This document shows positions 1-6,975 of a DNA stretch of 64,000 bases, piece by piece (within the stretch, counting starts at the first letter, position 1; each line of letters starts with the position of its first letter). The stretch comes from JAAZZIT01 sp964480525. Its GTDB lineage: Bacteria > Bacillota > Clostridia > Oscillospirales > Ruminococcaceae. Both the position numbers and the translations under genes were made by a program. The stretch lies in NCBI GenBank assembly GCA_964480525.1, contig CAYZOV010000004.1, positions 43,885 through 107,884 on the forward strand, in the 5' to 3' direction. The notes under the pieces were generated by a model. It saw nothing but the letters and a program-made list of their open reading frames with translations. It had not been told where the DNA came from and did not search any database.

Positions 1-245
1 AAAAGCTTAACGTAAACGCTGACGAAACCGTTACTTTTGACAAGGTTATCGCTGTAAACAAGGACGACGCAATGAACGTTGGCGCTCCTTATGTTGACGG
101 CGCAACAGTAACAGCTAAGGTTCTCAAGAACGGCAAATCAAAGAAAATCACTGTTTTCACTTACAAGCCAAAGAAAGGCGAAAAGAAAAAGCAGGGTCAC
201 AGACAGCCTTACACACAGGTTAGAATCGAAGCAATCAACGCATAA
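1..245 (+). CDS. rplU: 50S ribosomal protein L21, C-terminal part (cut by window start)
   Basis: The window opens inside this gene; the first complete codon is at position 3 and it stops with TAA at 243-245, giving the last 80 residues. The basic C-terminus, with KPKKGEKKKQGHRQPYTQ followed by VRIEAINA, is typical of bacterial L21, a 23S rRNA-binding protein of the large subunit. The gene is followed after two bases by prp and then by rpmA, the standard rplU-prp-rpmA order of Firmicutes, which supports the assignment. The 5' end and any leader lie outside the window. Confidence 0.95.
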   Translation, partial: KLNVNADETVTFDKVIAVNKDDAMNVGAPYVDGATVTAKVLKNGKSKKITVFTYKPKKGEKKKQGHRQPYTQVRIEAINA

Positions 246-247
246 TT

Positions 248-571
248 ATGATTATTGCAAAATTCTATAAAGACGGGAGCAACAAGCTTCTCGGCTTTGA
301 AATTACAGGTCACGCAGGTTTTGAAGATATGGGACTTGACATAGTTTGTGCGTCCGTATCGTCTGCGGCAATGTTAACCTGTAATACGGTAACCGACGTT
401 TTTAAGCTTGACGCAAAAGTTCAGGTTGCCGATAATACTATAATGCTGAAGCTGGTTTCTGACGAAAACGGCGACGGGGATAAGCTTTTACTGGGATTTA
501 TGATTCATATGATTTGTTTGTCGCAGGATTATCCGACGTGCATTAAAGTTAAAGATGTGCTTAAAAAATAG
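248..571 (+). CDS. prp: Ribosomal-processing cysteine protease Prp
   Basis: This 107-residue protein belongs to the Prp (YsxB) family, a cysteine protease that removes the N-terminal extension of ribosomal protein L27 in Firmicutes and some relatives. The family signature is visible: GHAGF near residue 22, carrying the catalytic histidine, and DIVCASVSSAA near residue 34, carrying the catalytic cysteine. It lies two bases after rplU and 35 bases before rpmA, exactly between the genes for L21 and its substrate L27. The matching cleavage motif is present in the downstream L27. The length is normal for the family. Confidence 0.93.
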   Translation: MIIAKFYKDGSNKLLGFEITGHAGFEDMGLDIVCASVSSAAMLTCNTVTDVFKLDAKVQVADNTIMLKLVSDENGDGDKLLLGFMIHMICLSQDYPTCIKVKDVLKK

Positions 572-606
572 CACGAAAACGAGATTTATTACGGAGGTGT
601 AATATA

Positions 607-891
607 ATGATTAGAATTAGTATGCAGTTCTTCGCTCATAAAAAAGGTATGGGTTCTACAAAGAACGGTCGTGATTCTGAAGCTAAAAGACTTGGCGTTA
701 AGAGAGCTGACGGACAGTTTGTTCTTGCAGGAAACATTCTCGTTAGACAGAGAGGAACTCACATTCACCCAGGTAACAACGTAGGTAAGGGTTCAGACGA
801 TACACTTTTTGCTACTGTTGACGGTGTTGTAAAGTTTGAAAGATACGGCAGAGATAGAAAGAAAGTTTCTGTTTACGCTAAGGAAGCATAA
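607..891 (+). CDS. rpmA: 50S ribosomal protein L27 with cleavable N-terminal extension
   Basis: At 94 residues this is a normal bacterial L27, which sits near the peptidyl-transferase centre. The core GSTKNGRDSEAKRLGVKRADG is clearly recognisable. It carries the Firmicutes-type extension MIRISMQFFAHKKG. In Staphylococcus aureus the protease Prp cleaves the equivalent LNLQFF/A site, so cleavage between F9 and A10 is expected here. A strong binding site, GGAGGTG at 593-599, precedes the ATG at 607. The gene is the last of the rplU-prp-rpmA operon and is followed by a terminator. Confidence 0.96.
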   Translation: MIRISMQFFAHKKGMGSTKNGRDSEAKRLGVKRADGQFVLAGNILVRQRGTHIHPGNNVGKGSDDTLFATVDGVVKFERYGRDRKKVSVYAKEA

Positions 892-906
892 TTAAAGCTT
901 TTTGAG

Positions 907-939
907 AAACCCCGAAGCCAACGCTTAGGGGTTTTTTTA
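907..939 (+). terminator. Rho-independent terminator after rpmA
   Basis: AACCCCGAAG and CTTAGGGGTT pair around a short loop and are followed by a run of seven T residues. It separates the ribosomal operon from obg. Confidence 0.8.
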
Positions 940-965
940 TCACATTTTTGAAAGGAGATTTGAAA

Positions 966-2243
966 ATGTTTGTTGATGAAGCCAAAATTTATGTTAAAGC
1001 AGGGGACGGCGGCGACGGCGCAGTTTCCTTTCACAGAGAAAAATATATTGCCGCAGGCGGACCTGACGGCGGTGACGGCGGAAAAGGCGGGGACGTGGTT
1101 TTCGTTGTTGATGATAACCTGTCAAATTTGATTGATTTTCGTTATAAGAGAAAATATGTGGCGGAAAAAGGTCAGAACGGTTATTCCAAAAATTCTTCGG
1201 GACGTGCGGCGGACGATTTGATTGTAAAAGTTCCAAAGGGAACGGTTGTCAGAGAAGCCGAAACGGGCAGAATTTTAGCCGATTTGTCGGATTATGAACC
1301 TGTGATAATTGCTCACGGCGGAAAAGGTGGCAGGGGAAACGCACATTTTGCGACCCCGACAAGACAAATTCCGAAGTTTGCCAAACCGGGTTTTAAGGGC
1401 GAAGAATTTAATTTGGTTTTGGAACTTAAGCTTATCGCTGACGTAGGTTTGGTAGGTTTTCCAAATGTGGGTAAATCAACGCTGATTTCTGTCGTTTCAG
1501 CGGCAAAACCTAAAATCGCAAACTATCACTTCACGACATTGACGCCTGTTTTGGGGGTTGTGAAAGTTGACGCTGAAAAATCCTACGTTATGGCTGATAT
1601 TCCCGGACTTATCGAGGGTGCAAGCGACGGCGTGGGCTTGGGACACGAATTTTTAAGACACGTTGAAAGGTGCAGACTTATTGTTCACGTTCTTGACGCT
1701 TCGGGAATTGAGGGCAGAAATCCTATTGAGGATTTTGAAATAATTAACAACGAGCTTGCAAATTTCAGCGAGGAATTGGCTTGCGCTCCGCAGATTGTTG
1801 CGGCGAACAAATGCGATATGGCAAATCCCGAACAGCTTGCTGAATTGAGGGAATATATCACGGGCAAAGGTCTTGATTTTTACGAAATTTCTGCTGCCAC
1901 AACTCAAGGCACTAAGGAGCTTGCTATGGCAGTCGGACAAAAGCTGTCGGAGCTTCCACCTGTTAAAAGGTTTGAAGCGCAGCCGTACACCCCACAGGAA
2001 ATTGACGAAAAAATCCTTTCGGACAAGAGTTTTGAAATCACTTGCGAGGACGGAATTTACTTTGTTGAGGCTGATTGGCTGTGGGATATTTTGCGTAGCG
2101 TGAACATGGAGGACTACGAAAGTTTGCAGTATTTCCAGCGTGTTCTCAGAAATACGGGCATTATTGACAAGCTTGAAGAAATGGGAATCCAAGAGGGCGA
2201 CACCGTTTCGATTTTCGATTTTGAATTTGAGTTTGTATTCTAA
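966..2243 (+). CDS. obg: Obg family GTPase ObgE/CgtA
   Basis: A 425-residue Obg GTPase, an essential ribosome-assembly and stress-associated GTPase. The glycine-rich Obg fold occupies roughly residues 1-158 (GDGGDGAVSFHREKY, then repeated GGxGG motifs). The G domain starts with the P-loop GFPNVGKST at 164-172, followed by the switch II region DIPGLIEGA and the NKCD base-recognition motif. The last ~75 residues form the OCT domain of the longer Firmicutes Obg proteins. The start is taken at ATG 966, because AAAGGAG at 951-957 lies at ideal distance; an in-frame TTG at 948 lies upstream of that site and is rejected. The gene commonly follows rpmA. Confidence 0.95.
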   Translation: MFVDEAKIYVKAGDGGDGAVSFHREKYIAAGGPDGGDGGKGGDVVFVVDDNLSNLIDFRYKRKYVAEKGQNGYSKNSSGRAADDLIVKVPKGTVVREAETGRILADLSDYEPVIIAHGGKGGRGNAHFATPTRQIPKFAKPGFKGEEFNLVLELKLIADVGLVGFPNVGKSTLISVVSAAKPKIANYHFTTLTPVLGVVKVDAEKSYVMADIPGLIEGASDGVGLGHEFLRHVERCRLIVHVLDASGIEGRNPIEDFEIINNELANFSEELACAPQIVAANKCDMANPEQLAELREYITGKGLDFYEISAATTQGTKELAMAVGQKLSELPPVKRFEAQPYTPQEIDEKILSDKSFEITCEDGIYFVEADWLWDILRSVNMEDYESLQYFQRVLRNTGIIDKLEEMGIQEGDTVSIFDFEFEFVF

Positions 2244-2254
2244 ATTTAATACAC

Positions 2255-2303
2255 AATCCCCAAAAAGCATGGCTATTTAACCAAATTTTTAGGGGATTTT
2301 TTG
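2255..2303 (+). terminator. Terminator after obg
   Basis: AATCCCCAAAAA at 2255-2266 pairs with TTTTTAGGGGATT ending near 2298, with a loop of about 19 bases, and is followed by T residues. It lies just downstream of the obg stop codon. Confidence 0.75.
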
Positions 2304-2332
2304 TTGCATTTAAACAGAAAATGTGTTATAAT
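2304..2332 (+). promoter_or_regulatory. Sigma-A type promoter upstream of a structured RNA candidate
   Basis: TTGCAT at 2304-2309 and TATAAT at 2327-2332 are separated by exactly 17 bases. The bases before the -10 box are TGTGT, an extended -10 element. The predicted transcription start, near 2339, coincides with the left arm of the inverted repeat that closes the next feature. Confidence 0.65.
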
Positions 2333-2338
2333 AACCTT

Positions 2339-2551
2339 AAAGCAAAAAGCTTCGCTTTTTTCGGAGCGTAAATGTAAACCTATCGGTTTACATTTGGGCA
2401 TTTTGCTTATCGGTCTATGACCGATATTTGCTTCGCAAACCGCAAAAGTACCCGGTTTGCTAAGATTATCAGATAGCGAACATAAAAAGTGTTATCCCAC
2501 TTTAGGGAGCATAATCACCCCTTGTTTGCTGTTTGCTAACTGCTTTAAGAA
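2339..2551 (+). ncRNA. Candidate structured non-coding RNA, about 210 nt, no family recognised
   Basis: No coding gene fits here. CTTAAAGCA (2336-2344) and TGCTTTAAG (2541-2549) are perfect reverse complements and close the element. Inside lie AAAGC/GCTTT near 2346-2358; AAATGTAAACC (2370-2380) with GGTTTACATTT (2385-2395), a perfect 11-base-pair hairpin; ATCGGTC (2409-2415) with GACCGAT (2419-2425); GCAAACCG (2435-2442) with CGGTTTGC (2453-2460); and TAGCGAACA (2474-2482) with TGTTTGCTA (2530-2538, one G-U pair), enclosing an AAGTG/CACTT hairpin. A good promoter ends at 2332. I could not match it to 6S, tmRNA, SRP, RNase P or any riboswitch I know. A miniature inverted-repeat element is the main alternative. 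The 3' end is uncertain because no strong terminator follows. Confidence 0.45.
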
Positions 2552-2569
2552 CATTGTAACGTATTAAGG

Positions 2570-2598
2570 TGTCGCCTGACGGCTTTTTGTGTTATAAT
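2570..2598 (+). promoter_or_regulatory. Possible promoter of pncB
   Basis: TATAAT at 2593-2598 is preceded by TGTGT, the same extended -10 context as at 2327. No good -35 hexamer lies 17 bases upstream. The distance to the pncB start at 2650 is suitable. Confidence 0.35.
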
Positions 2599-2649
2599 AA
2601 GCTTGTAAACGGATATGCTATTTAAAAATTTTCGTGCGAGGATAAATTT

Positions 2650-4101
2650 ATGAATTATACAATGCTTTGTGATTTTTACGAACTCACGATGTCTAACGGC
2701 TATTTTAAAAATGGATTTTACAAAAAGACAACTTATTTTGATGTTTTCTTCAGAAAAGTGCCTGACGGTGGCGGATTTGCGATTTTTTCGGGTCTTGAAA
2801 CGGTTATAGATTACATTAACAATCTTAAATTCACCGATGAAAACATTGAATTTCTACGGAAAAAGAAAATTTTTGATGAAGAATTTCTTAAATATTTAAG
2901 AAATTTCAAATTTACAGGCGATATTTATTCTGTACCAGAGGGAACACCGATTTTTCCTTACGAGCCGATTATGGTGGTTAAAGCTCCTGCGATTGAGGCT
3001 CAAATTGTGGAAACTTTTCTCCTGCTTGCTATAAATCACCAATCGCTTATCGCTACAAAAGCTAACAGAATTGTTCGGGCGGCAAAGGGCAGAATGGTTT
3101 TGGAGTTCGGCTCTCGACGGGCGCAAGGGTCGGACGGAGCTGTTTTGGGTGCCAGAGCGGCGTTTGTGGGCGGTTGTCACGGCACAGCTTGTACCTTAAC
3201 AGATGTTAATTACGACGTTCCTGCGGGGGGAACTATGGCTCATTCCTGGGTTCAGATGTTCGACAGCGAGTACGAGGCGTTCAAGACATACTGCGAGATT
3301 TATCCCGAAAATGCGACGCTTTTGGTGGATACCTACAACACTCTTGAAAGTGGCGTGCCTAATGCAATCAAGGTTTTTAAGGAAATTTTAGTACCAAAAG
3401 GTATTACAAATTTCGGAATTAGGCTTGATTCGGGAGATATTTCCTATTTGTCAAAAAAAGCCAGAAAAATGCTTGACGAAGCGGGCTTGAAGTGTTGCAA
3501 AATTGTGGCTTCAAACTCACTTGATGAATATTTGATAAGAGATTTGGTTTCGCAGGGCGCTCAAATTGACACTTTCGGCGTTGGAGAACGATTGATAACC
3601 GCACAAAGTTGCCCTGTTTTCGGTGGCGTTTACAAGCTTGTGGCGGTTGAAGAAAACGGAAATATCACTCCGAAAATAAAAATAAGCGAAAATATTGGGA
3701 AAATAACTAACCCACATTTCAAGAAAGTGTATCGTCTTTTTGACAAAAATACTAACAAGGCTATTGCAGACCAAATTTGCATTTTTGATGAAACCATTGA
3801 TGACACAAAACCCCTTAAAATCTTTGACCAACACGCTGTTTGGAAAACGAAAATTGTGTCAAATTTTTATGCCAAAGAACTTCTTGTGCCTGTTTTCAAA
3901 AACGGCGAACAGGTCTATAAATCCCCTGAAATCGGGGAAATTCGGGCATATTGTCTTGAACAGGTTGACACGCTTTGGGACGAAGTTAAGCGTTTTGAAA
4001 ACCCGCACAGTTATTATGTTGACTTGTCGAAAAAACTGTGGAATTTGAAAAATTCTATGCTTGAAAAGTACGGCAACAAAGAGGAAAATGAAGTAAAATG
4101 A
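2650..4101 (+). CDS. pncB: Nicotinate phosphoribosyltransferase
   Basis: A 483-residue nicotinate phosphoribosyltransferase, which converts nicotinate and PRPP to nicotinate mononucleotide in the NAD salvage (Preiss-Handler) pathway. The N-terminus MNYTMLCDFYELTMSNGYF and the motifs EFGSRRAQG (near residue 155) and GIRLDSGDISYLSKKAR (near residue 257) are characteristic, and the length fits the family. Its last four bases overlap the start of the next gene (ATGA at 4098-4101), so translation is probably coupled and the downstream toroid/DUF4430/ECF genes may share its transcript. Nicotinate mononucleotide is also a substrate of CobT in cobamide assembly; a link to corrinoid uptake is only an inference. 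Confidence 0.92.
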   Translation: MNYTMLCDFYELTMSNGYFKNGFYKKTTYFDVFFRKVPDGGGFAIFSGLETVIDYINNLKFTDENIEFLRKKKIFDEEFLKYLRNFKFTGDIYSVPEGTPIFPYEPIMVVKAPAIEAQIVETFLLLAINHQSLIATKANRIVRAAKGRMVLEFGSRRAQGSDGAVLGARAAFVGGCHGTACTLTDVNYDVPAGGTMAHSWVQMFDSEYEAFKTYCEIYPENATLLVDTYNTLESGVPNAIKVFKEILVPKGITNFGIRLDSGDISYLSKKARKMLDEAGLKCCKIVASNSLDEYLIRDLVSQGAQIDTFGVGERLITAQSCPVFGGVYKLVAVEENGNITPKIKISENIGKITNPHFKKVYRLFDKNTNKAIADQICIFDETIDDTKPLKIFDQHAVWKTKIVSNFYAKELLVPVFKNGEQVYKSPEIGEIRAYCLEQVDTLWDEVKRFENPHSYYVDLSKKLWNLKNSMLEKYGNKEENEVK

Positions 4102-5537
4102 AAAAAATAGTATGCTTAATTTTAACATTATGTGTATTTTTTAACAATTGTTTGGTTTCGTTTAGCGATAGAATTGATGTTTCTAACATTATAACAGATA
4201 ATTTTGTATTGGAAAATGAAACTGTAATTTTTGATGAAGATTTTCTAAACGGAGCCGGAAGTTCGGCTAATGATTGGTATGTTATATCCCTAAAATGCGC
4301 AGGATATGAAGCTGAATACACAAAATATCTTGACGCTTTGACTGCGTATGTAATGCAAAAATATGAAACAGATTCTAAGCTTCACCCTGCTAAGGCGACG
4401 GAATGGCATCGAATTGCGTTGGCTGTGGAAGCTTGTGGCGGAAACCCGACAAATCTTAATGGGATTGACCTTTTTTCTGATGGGATTTATTACCGAGATT
4501 TGAACAAACAAGGAATAAACGCTTACATTTGGTCGCTTGTGTGCTTAGGTTCGGGGGATTTTCAAGAGCCATCAGACGCTATAAACACAAAAAAATCCAT
4601 AATTGACAAAATTGTTTCATCGCAACTTAGCGACGGAGGATTCACATTGAGTGGAAATTCAGGTGATGTTGACGTAACCTCTATGGTTGTGACTGCACTT
4701 TCAAATTTTAATACTGATGAGTACGAAGTTGTTTCAGAAACGATTGAAAAAGCAGTTGCGTTCTTGTCGAATATGCAAGATTCTGACGGCGGTTATTCAA
4801 GTTATGGCGTCAAGAATTGTGAAAGCAGTTGTCAAGTTGTAATTGCGCTTTGTTCGGTTGGGATAAACCCCAAAACTGATGAAAGATTTATCAAAAACGG
4901 TACGTCGGCATATGAATATATTTATAATTTTGAAACCGATAATGGTTTTAAACATATTGCCGACGGACAGACAAACTATCTTGCGACATATCAAGCAATT
5001 CTTGCTATTTCGGCATATTTAAGCATTGGGAACGGCTCTGTTTATAACTTATATTTGTCAAATTCACAACTTAATTCGCAGAATAACGCACTTTCAAATT
5101 ATGATATAGAAATGATACATAAGTTCTCTGAAAAGGTTTGTGCAAGTGACTTGCAGACATTAAAAAGGTTGGCTGTTTCTTTAGAAAACTATAGCGGTGA
5201 TGATAAATTTGTTCTTGAAACGACGGTTAATCTTGCAATTTCAAATGTGGAAAATCTCATTTTACAAATTGACGATTTAGATAGAGATATTTTAGAATTA
5301 TCAGATTCGAGTTTCAAATTTTTATATAAATCGAAATTTGAGGAATTGATGTCAAGATATAATAAATTATCGTCAGAAGATAAAATGTTAGTTGAAAATA
5401 TTGATATTTTGCAAAAGACCGAAGCAGAAATTAACTCGCAAATCAGAGGATTGATTATTAGTATTTTAGCATTACTGTTGATTATCATATGTGTTATATA
5501 TTTATGGAGAACGCACAGAAAAAAGGTTGACGATTAG
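4098..5537 (+). CDS. Exported toroid (terpene-cyclase-like fold) protein with C-terminal membrane anchor
   Basis: 479 residues. Residues 1-22 form a hydrophobic signal sequence (KKIVCLILTLCVFF). Residues ~50-320 carry alpha/alpha-toroid repeats of the squalene-cyclase/prenyltransferase type, seen as QLSDGGFTLSG near 176 and MQDSDGGYSSYG near 225, each followed by an SxVVxAL-like helix. Residues ~330-450 are helical and charged, and 453-472 form one transmembrane helix (LLLIIICVIYLW) followed by basic residues, so the protein should sit on the outer face of the membrane. No catalytic DxDD motif of a cyclase is seen. The alpha-domain of transcobalamin and intrinsic factor has the same kind of fold, and the next gene matches their beta-domain. 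A corrinoid-binding role is inferred. Confidence 0.75.
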   Translation: MKKIVCLILTLCVFFNNCLVSFSDRIDVSNIITDNFVLENETVIFDEDFLNGAGSSANDWYVISLKCAGYEAEYTKYLDALTAYVMQKYETDSKLHPAKATEWHRIALAVEACGGNPTNLNGIDLFSDGIYYRDLNKQGINAYIWSLVCLGSGDFQEPSDAINTKKSIIDKIVSSQLSDGGFTLSGNSGDVDVTSMVVTALSNFNTDEYEVVSETIEKAVAFLSNMQDSDGGYSSYGVKNCESSCQVVIALCSVGINPKTDERFIKNGTSAYEYIYNFETDNGFKHIADGQTNYLATYQAILAISAYLSIGNGSVYNLYLSNSQLNSQNNALSNYDIEMIHKFSEKVCASDLQTLKRLAVSLENYSGDDKFVLETTVNLAISNVENLILQIDDLDRDILELSDSSFKFLYKSKFEELMSRYNKLSSEDKMLVENIDILQKTEAEINSQIRGLIISILALLLIIICVIYLWRTHRKKVDD

Positions 5538-5553
5538 GAGGTGAACCCTCGCT

Positions 5554-6066
5554 GTGAAGAAAGATTTTTTGGTTGTATTTGCGATTTTTATTGCTGTTGT
5601 TGTATTGATTAACGGTACAGAAATTCAGACAGTTGATGAATTTTACCTTACTCACGCCGACCAAATTACCGAAGATTCGCAGACGGTTTTCTTTGAAATT
5701 GATTGTACAAAAGCGATTGGTTGTTCAAGTCTGAATACTAATCAAATTGAAACTTTAGGCGACGGAAATGTCCTAAATAGCAAGGAATACGTTCTTCGTG
5801 AGGGCGATACTGTTTTTGATTTATTGGTTAGAATCTGCCGTTTTGAAAAAATTCAAATGGAGTATCAAGGCGCTGACATGAACACTTATAAAAGCGTCTA
5901 TGTTCAGGGAATCAATTATTTGTATGAGTTTGATTGTGGGGAGTTTTCCGGCTGGATTTTTCTTGTCAACGGAGAACAAGTTGACACTTCGTGCGCAAAA
6001 TTCAAACCGAAAGACGGCGACAAGATTTCGTGGGTCTATACGTTGGATTTGGGCAGAGATTATTAA
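5554..6066 (+). CDS. DUF4430 (transcobalamin C-terminal-like) exported protein
   Basis: A 170-residue protein starting at GTG 5554 behind AGGAGGTG (5536-5543). Residues 4-21 form an N-terminal hydrophobic segment that acts as signal or anchor. The rest matches the DUF4430 pattern: REGDTVFDLL near 89, then YLYEFDCGEFSGWIFLVNGE near 124-143 and PKDGDKISWVYTLDLG at the end. DUF4430 is related to the C-terminal beta-domain of animal cobalamin carriers. The gene lies between the toroid protein and the ECF transporter genes, so it probably acts as the second half of a surface substrate-capture protein. Ligand identity is not shown by the sequence. Confidence 0.8.
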   Translation: MKKDFLVVFAIFIAVVVLINGTEIQTVDEFYLTHADQITEDSQTVFFEIDCTKAIGCSSLNTNQIETLGDGNVLNSKEYVLREGDTVFDLLVRICRFEKIQMEYQGADMNTYKSVYVQGINYLYEFDCGEFSGWIFLVNGEQVDTSCAKFKPKDGDKISWVYTLDLGRDY

Positions 6067-6093
6067 GATTTGAACATTATGGAGGTGATATTA

Positions 6094-6975
6094 TTGAACA
6101 GATTTTCTAAGTTACATTCGATTTCTCTTGTTTCATATTTTACTGTTATTGTTCTTGTTTTAATGATTTCATCTAATCCGATTTTACAGGGTATAGCTCT
6201 GATTACTTCGATTTTGTACTATGTATTTCTTAATTCTAAAAAAACTTTGTTCTATAATTTAACATATTATGCAATTTTATTTGTTCTAATTGCCGTGACA
6301 AACCCGCTTTTTTCTCACAATGGTAAAACCCCACTTTTTTTCATGAACTCGAACCCCATTACTTTAGAAGCCATATTAAAAGGTGTTTCGATTTCTACTA
6401 TGTTAATTTCAACAATTTTGTGGCTTAGTTTTTGTAGCAAAGTGCTAACTTCGGAAAAAATTCTGCAATTTTTCGGAAGATTTTCTCCAAAACTCGCTTT
6501 AGTATTTTCTATGACTTTGAACTTTGTTCCGAATTTTAAAAGAAAATTTGTGAACACAGAAGAATCGTTACTAACTTTGGGGATATTTTCTTGCGAAAGT
6601 CGATTTGACAGACTTCGACTGAAAATAGCCACAGGAGCGTCGGTTTTGATGAATTTTGCTGAAATTTCAGTTGAAATGTCTGATTCCATGAACTCACGGG
6701 GATACGGATTAAAAGGGAGAACCACTTTTAGCAAAAAAAAATTCGGCATATTTGATTGGTTCATATTTTTATATAGTTTTGTATTTTTTATATACATTTT
6801 GACGCTTGAATTTTGCGGCAAAATTGCTTTTGAATTTTATCCGACTGTTTCATATATTTATATGGATTTTAGCGTTTTAATTGCTTTTTGTGGGTTTGGA
6901 ATTTTGTGTTTATTGCCGATAGTTTTGGAAATTTTGGAGGGTATAAAGTGGAAATTTTTACTGTCAAAAATTTAA
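6094..6975 (+). CDS. ECF transporter transmembrane component EcfT
   Basis: A 293-residue polytopic membrane protein with about five to six hydrophobic segments. The cytoplasmic coupling region contains MNSRGYGLKGR near residue 203; arginine-glycine motifs of this type dock EcfT onto its ATPases. The start is placed at TTG 6094, because GGAGGTG (6081-6087) lies seven bases upstream; a TTG at 6070 in the same frame has no binding site. The gene follows DUF4430 and overlaps the ATPase gene by 28 bases. ECF modules of this type import vitamins and metal ions. A dedicated S component lies two genes downstream, so this looks like a group I, self-contained transporter. Confidence 0.85.
   Translation: MNRFSKLHSISLVSYFTVIVLVLMISSNPILQGIALITSILYYVFLNSKKTLFYNLTYYAILFVLIAVTNPLFSHNGKTPLFFMNSNPITLEAILKGVSISTMLISTILWLSFCSKVLTSEKILQFFGRFSPKLALVFSMTLNFVPNFKRKFVNTEESLLTLGIFSCESRFDRLRLKIATGASVLMNFAEISVEMSDSMNSRGYGLKGRTTFSKKKFGIFDWFIFLYSFVFFIYILTLEFCGKIAFEFYPTVSYIYMDFSVLIAFCGFGILCLLPIVLEILEGIKWKFLLSKI

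Noticed and set aside
1653..2270. 205-residue open frame on the minus strand opposite obg
   Set aside because: It lies wholly within the strongly recognised obg gene and has no family features or binding site; it is a shadow frame.
2339..2551. 6S RNA, tmRNA, SRP RNA, RNase P RNA or T-box identity for the structured region
   Set aside because: The arrangement of several independent hairpins does not match the single long rod of 6S RNA, and none of the conserved sequence blocks of the other classes that I know is present.
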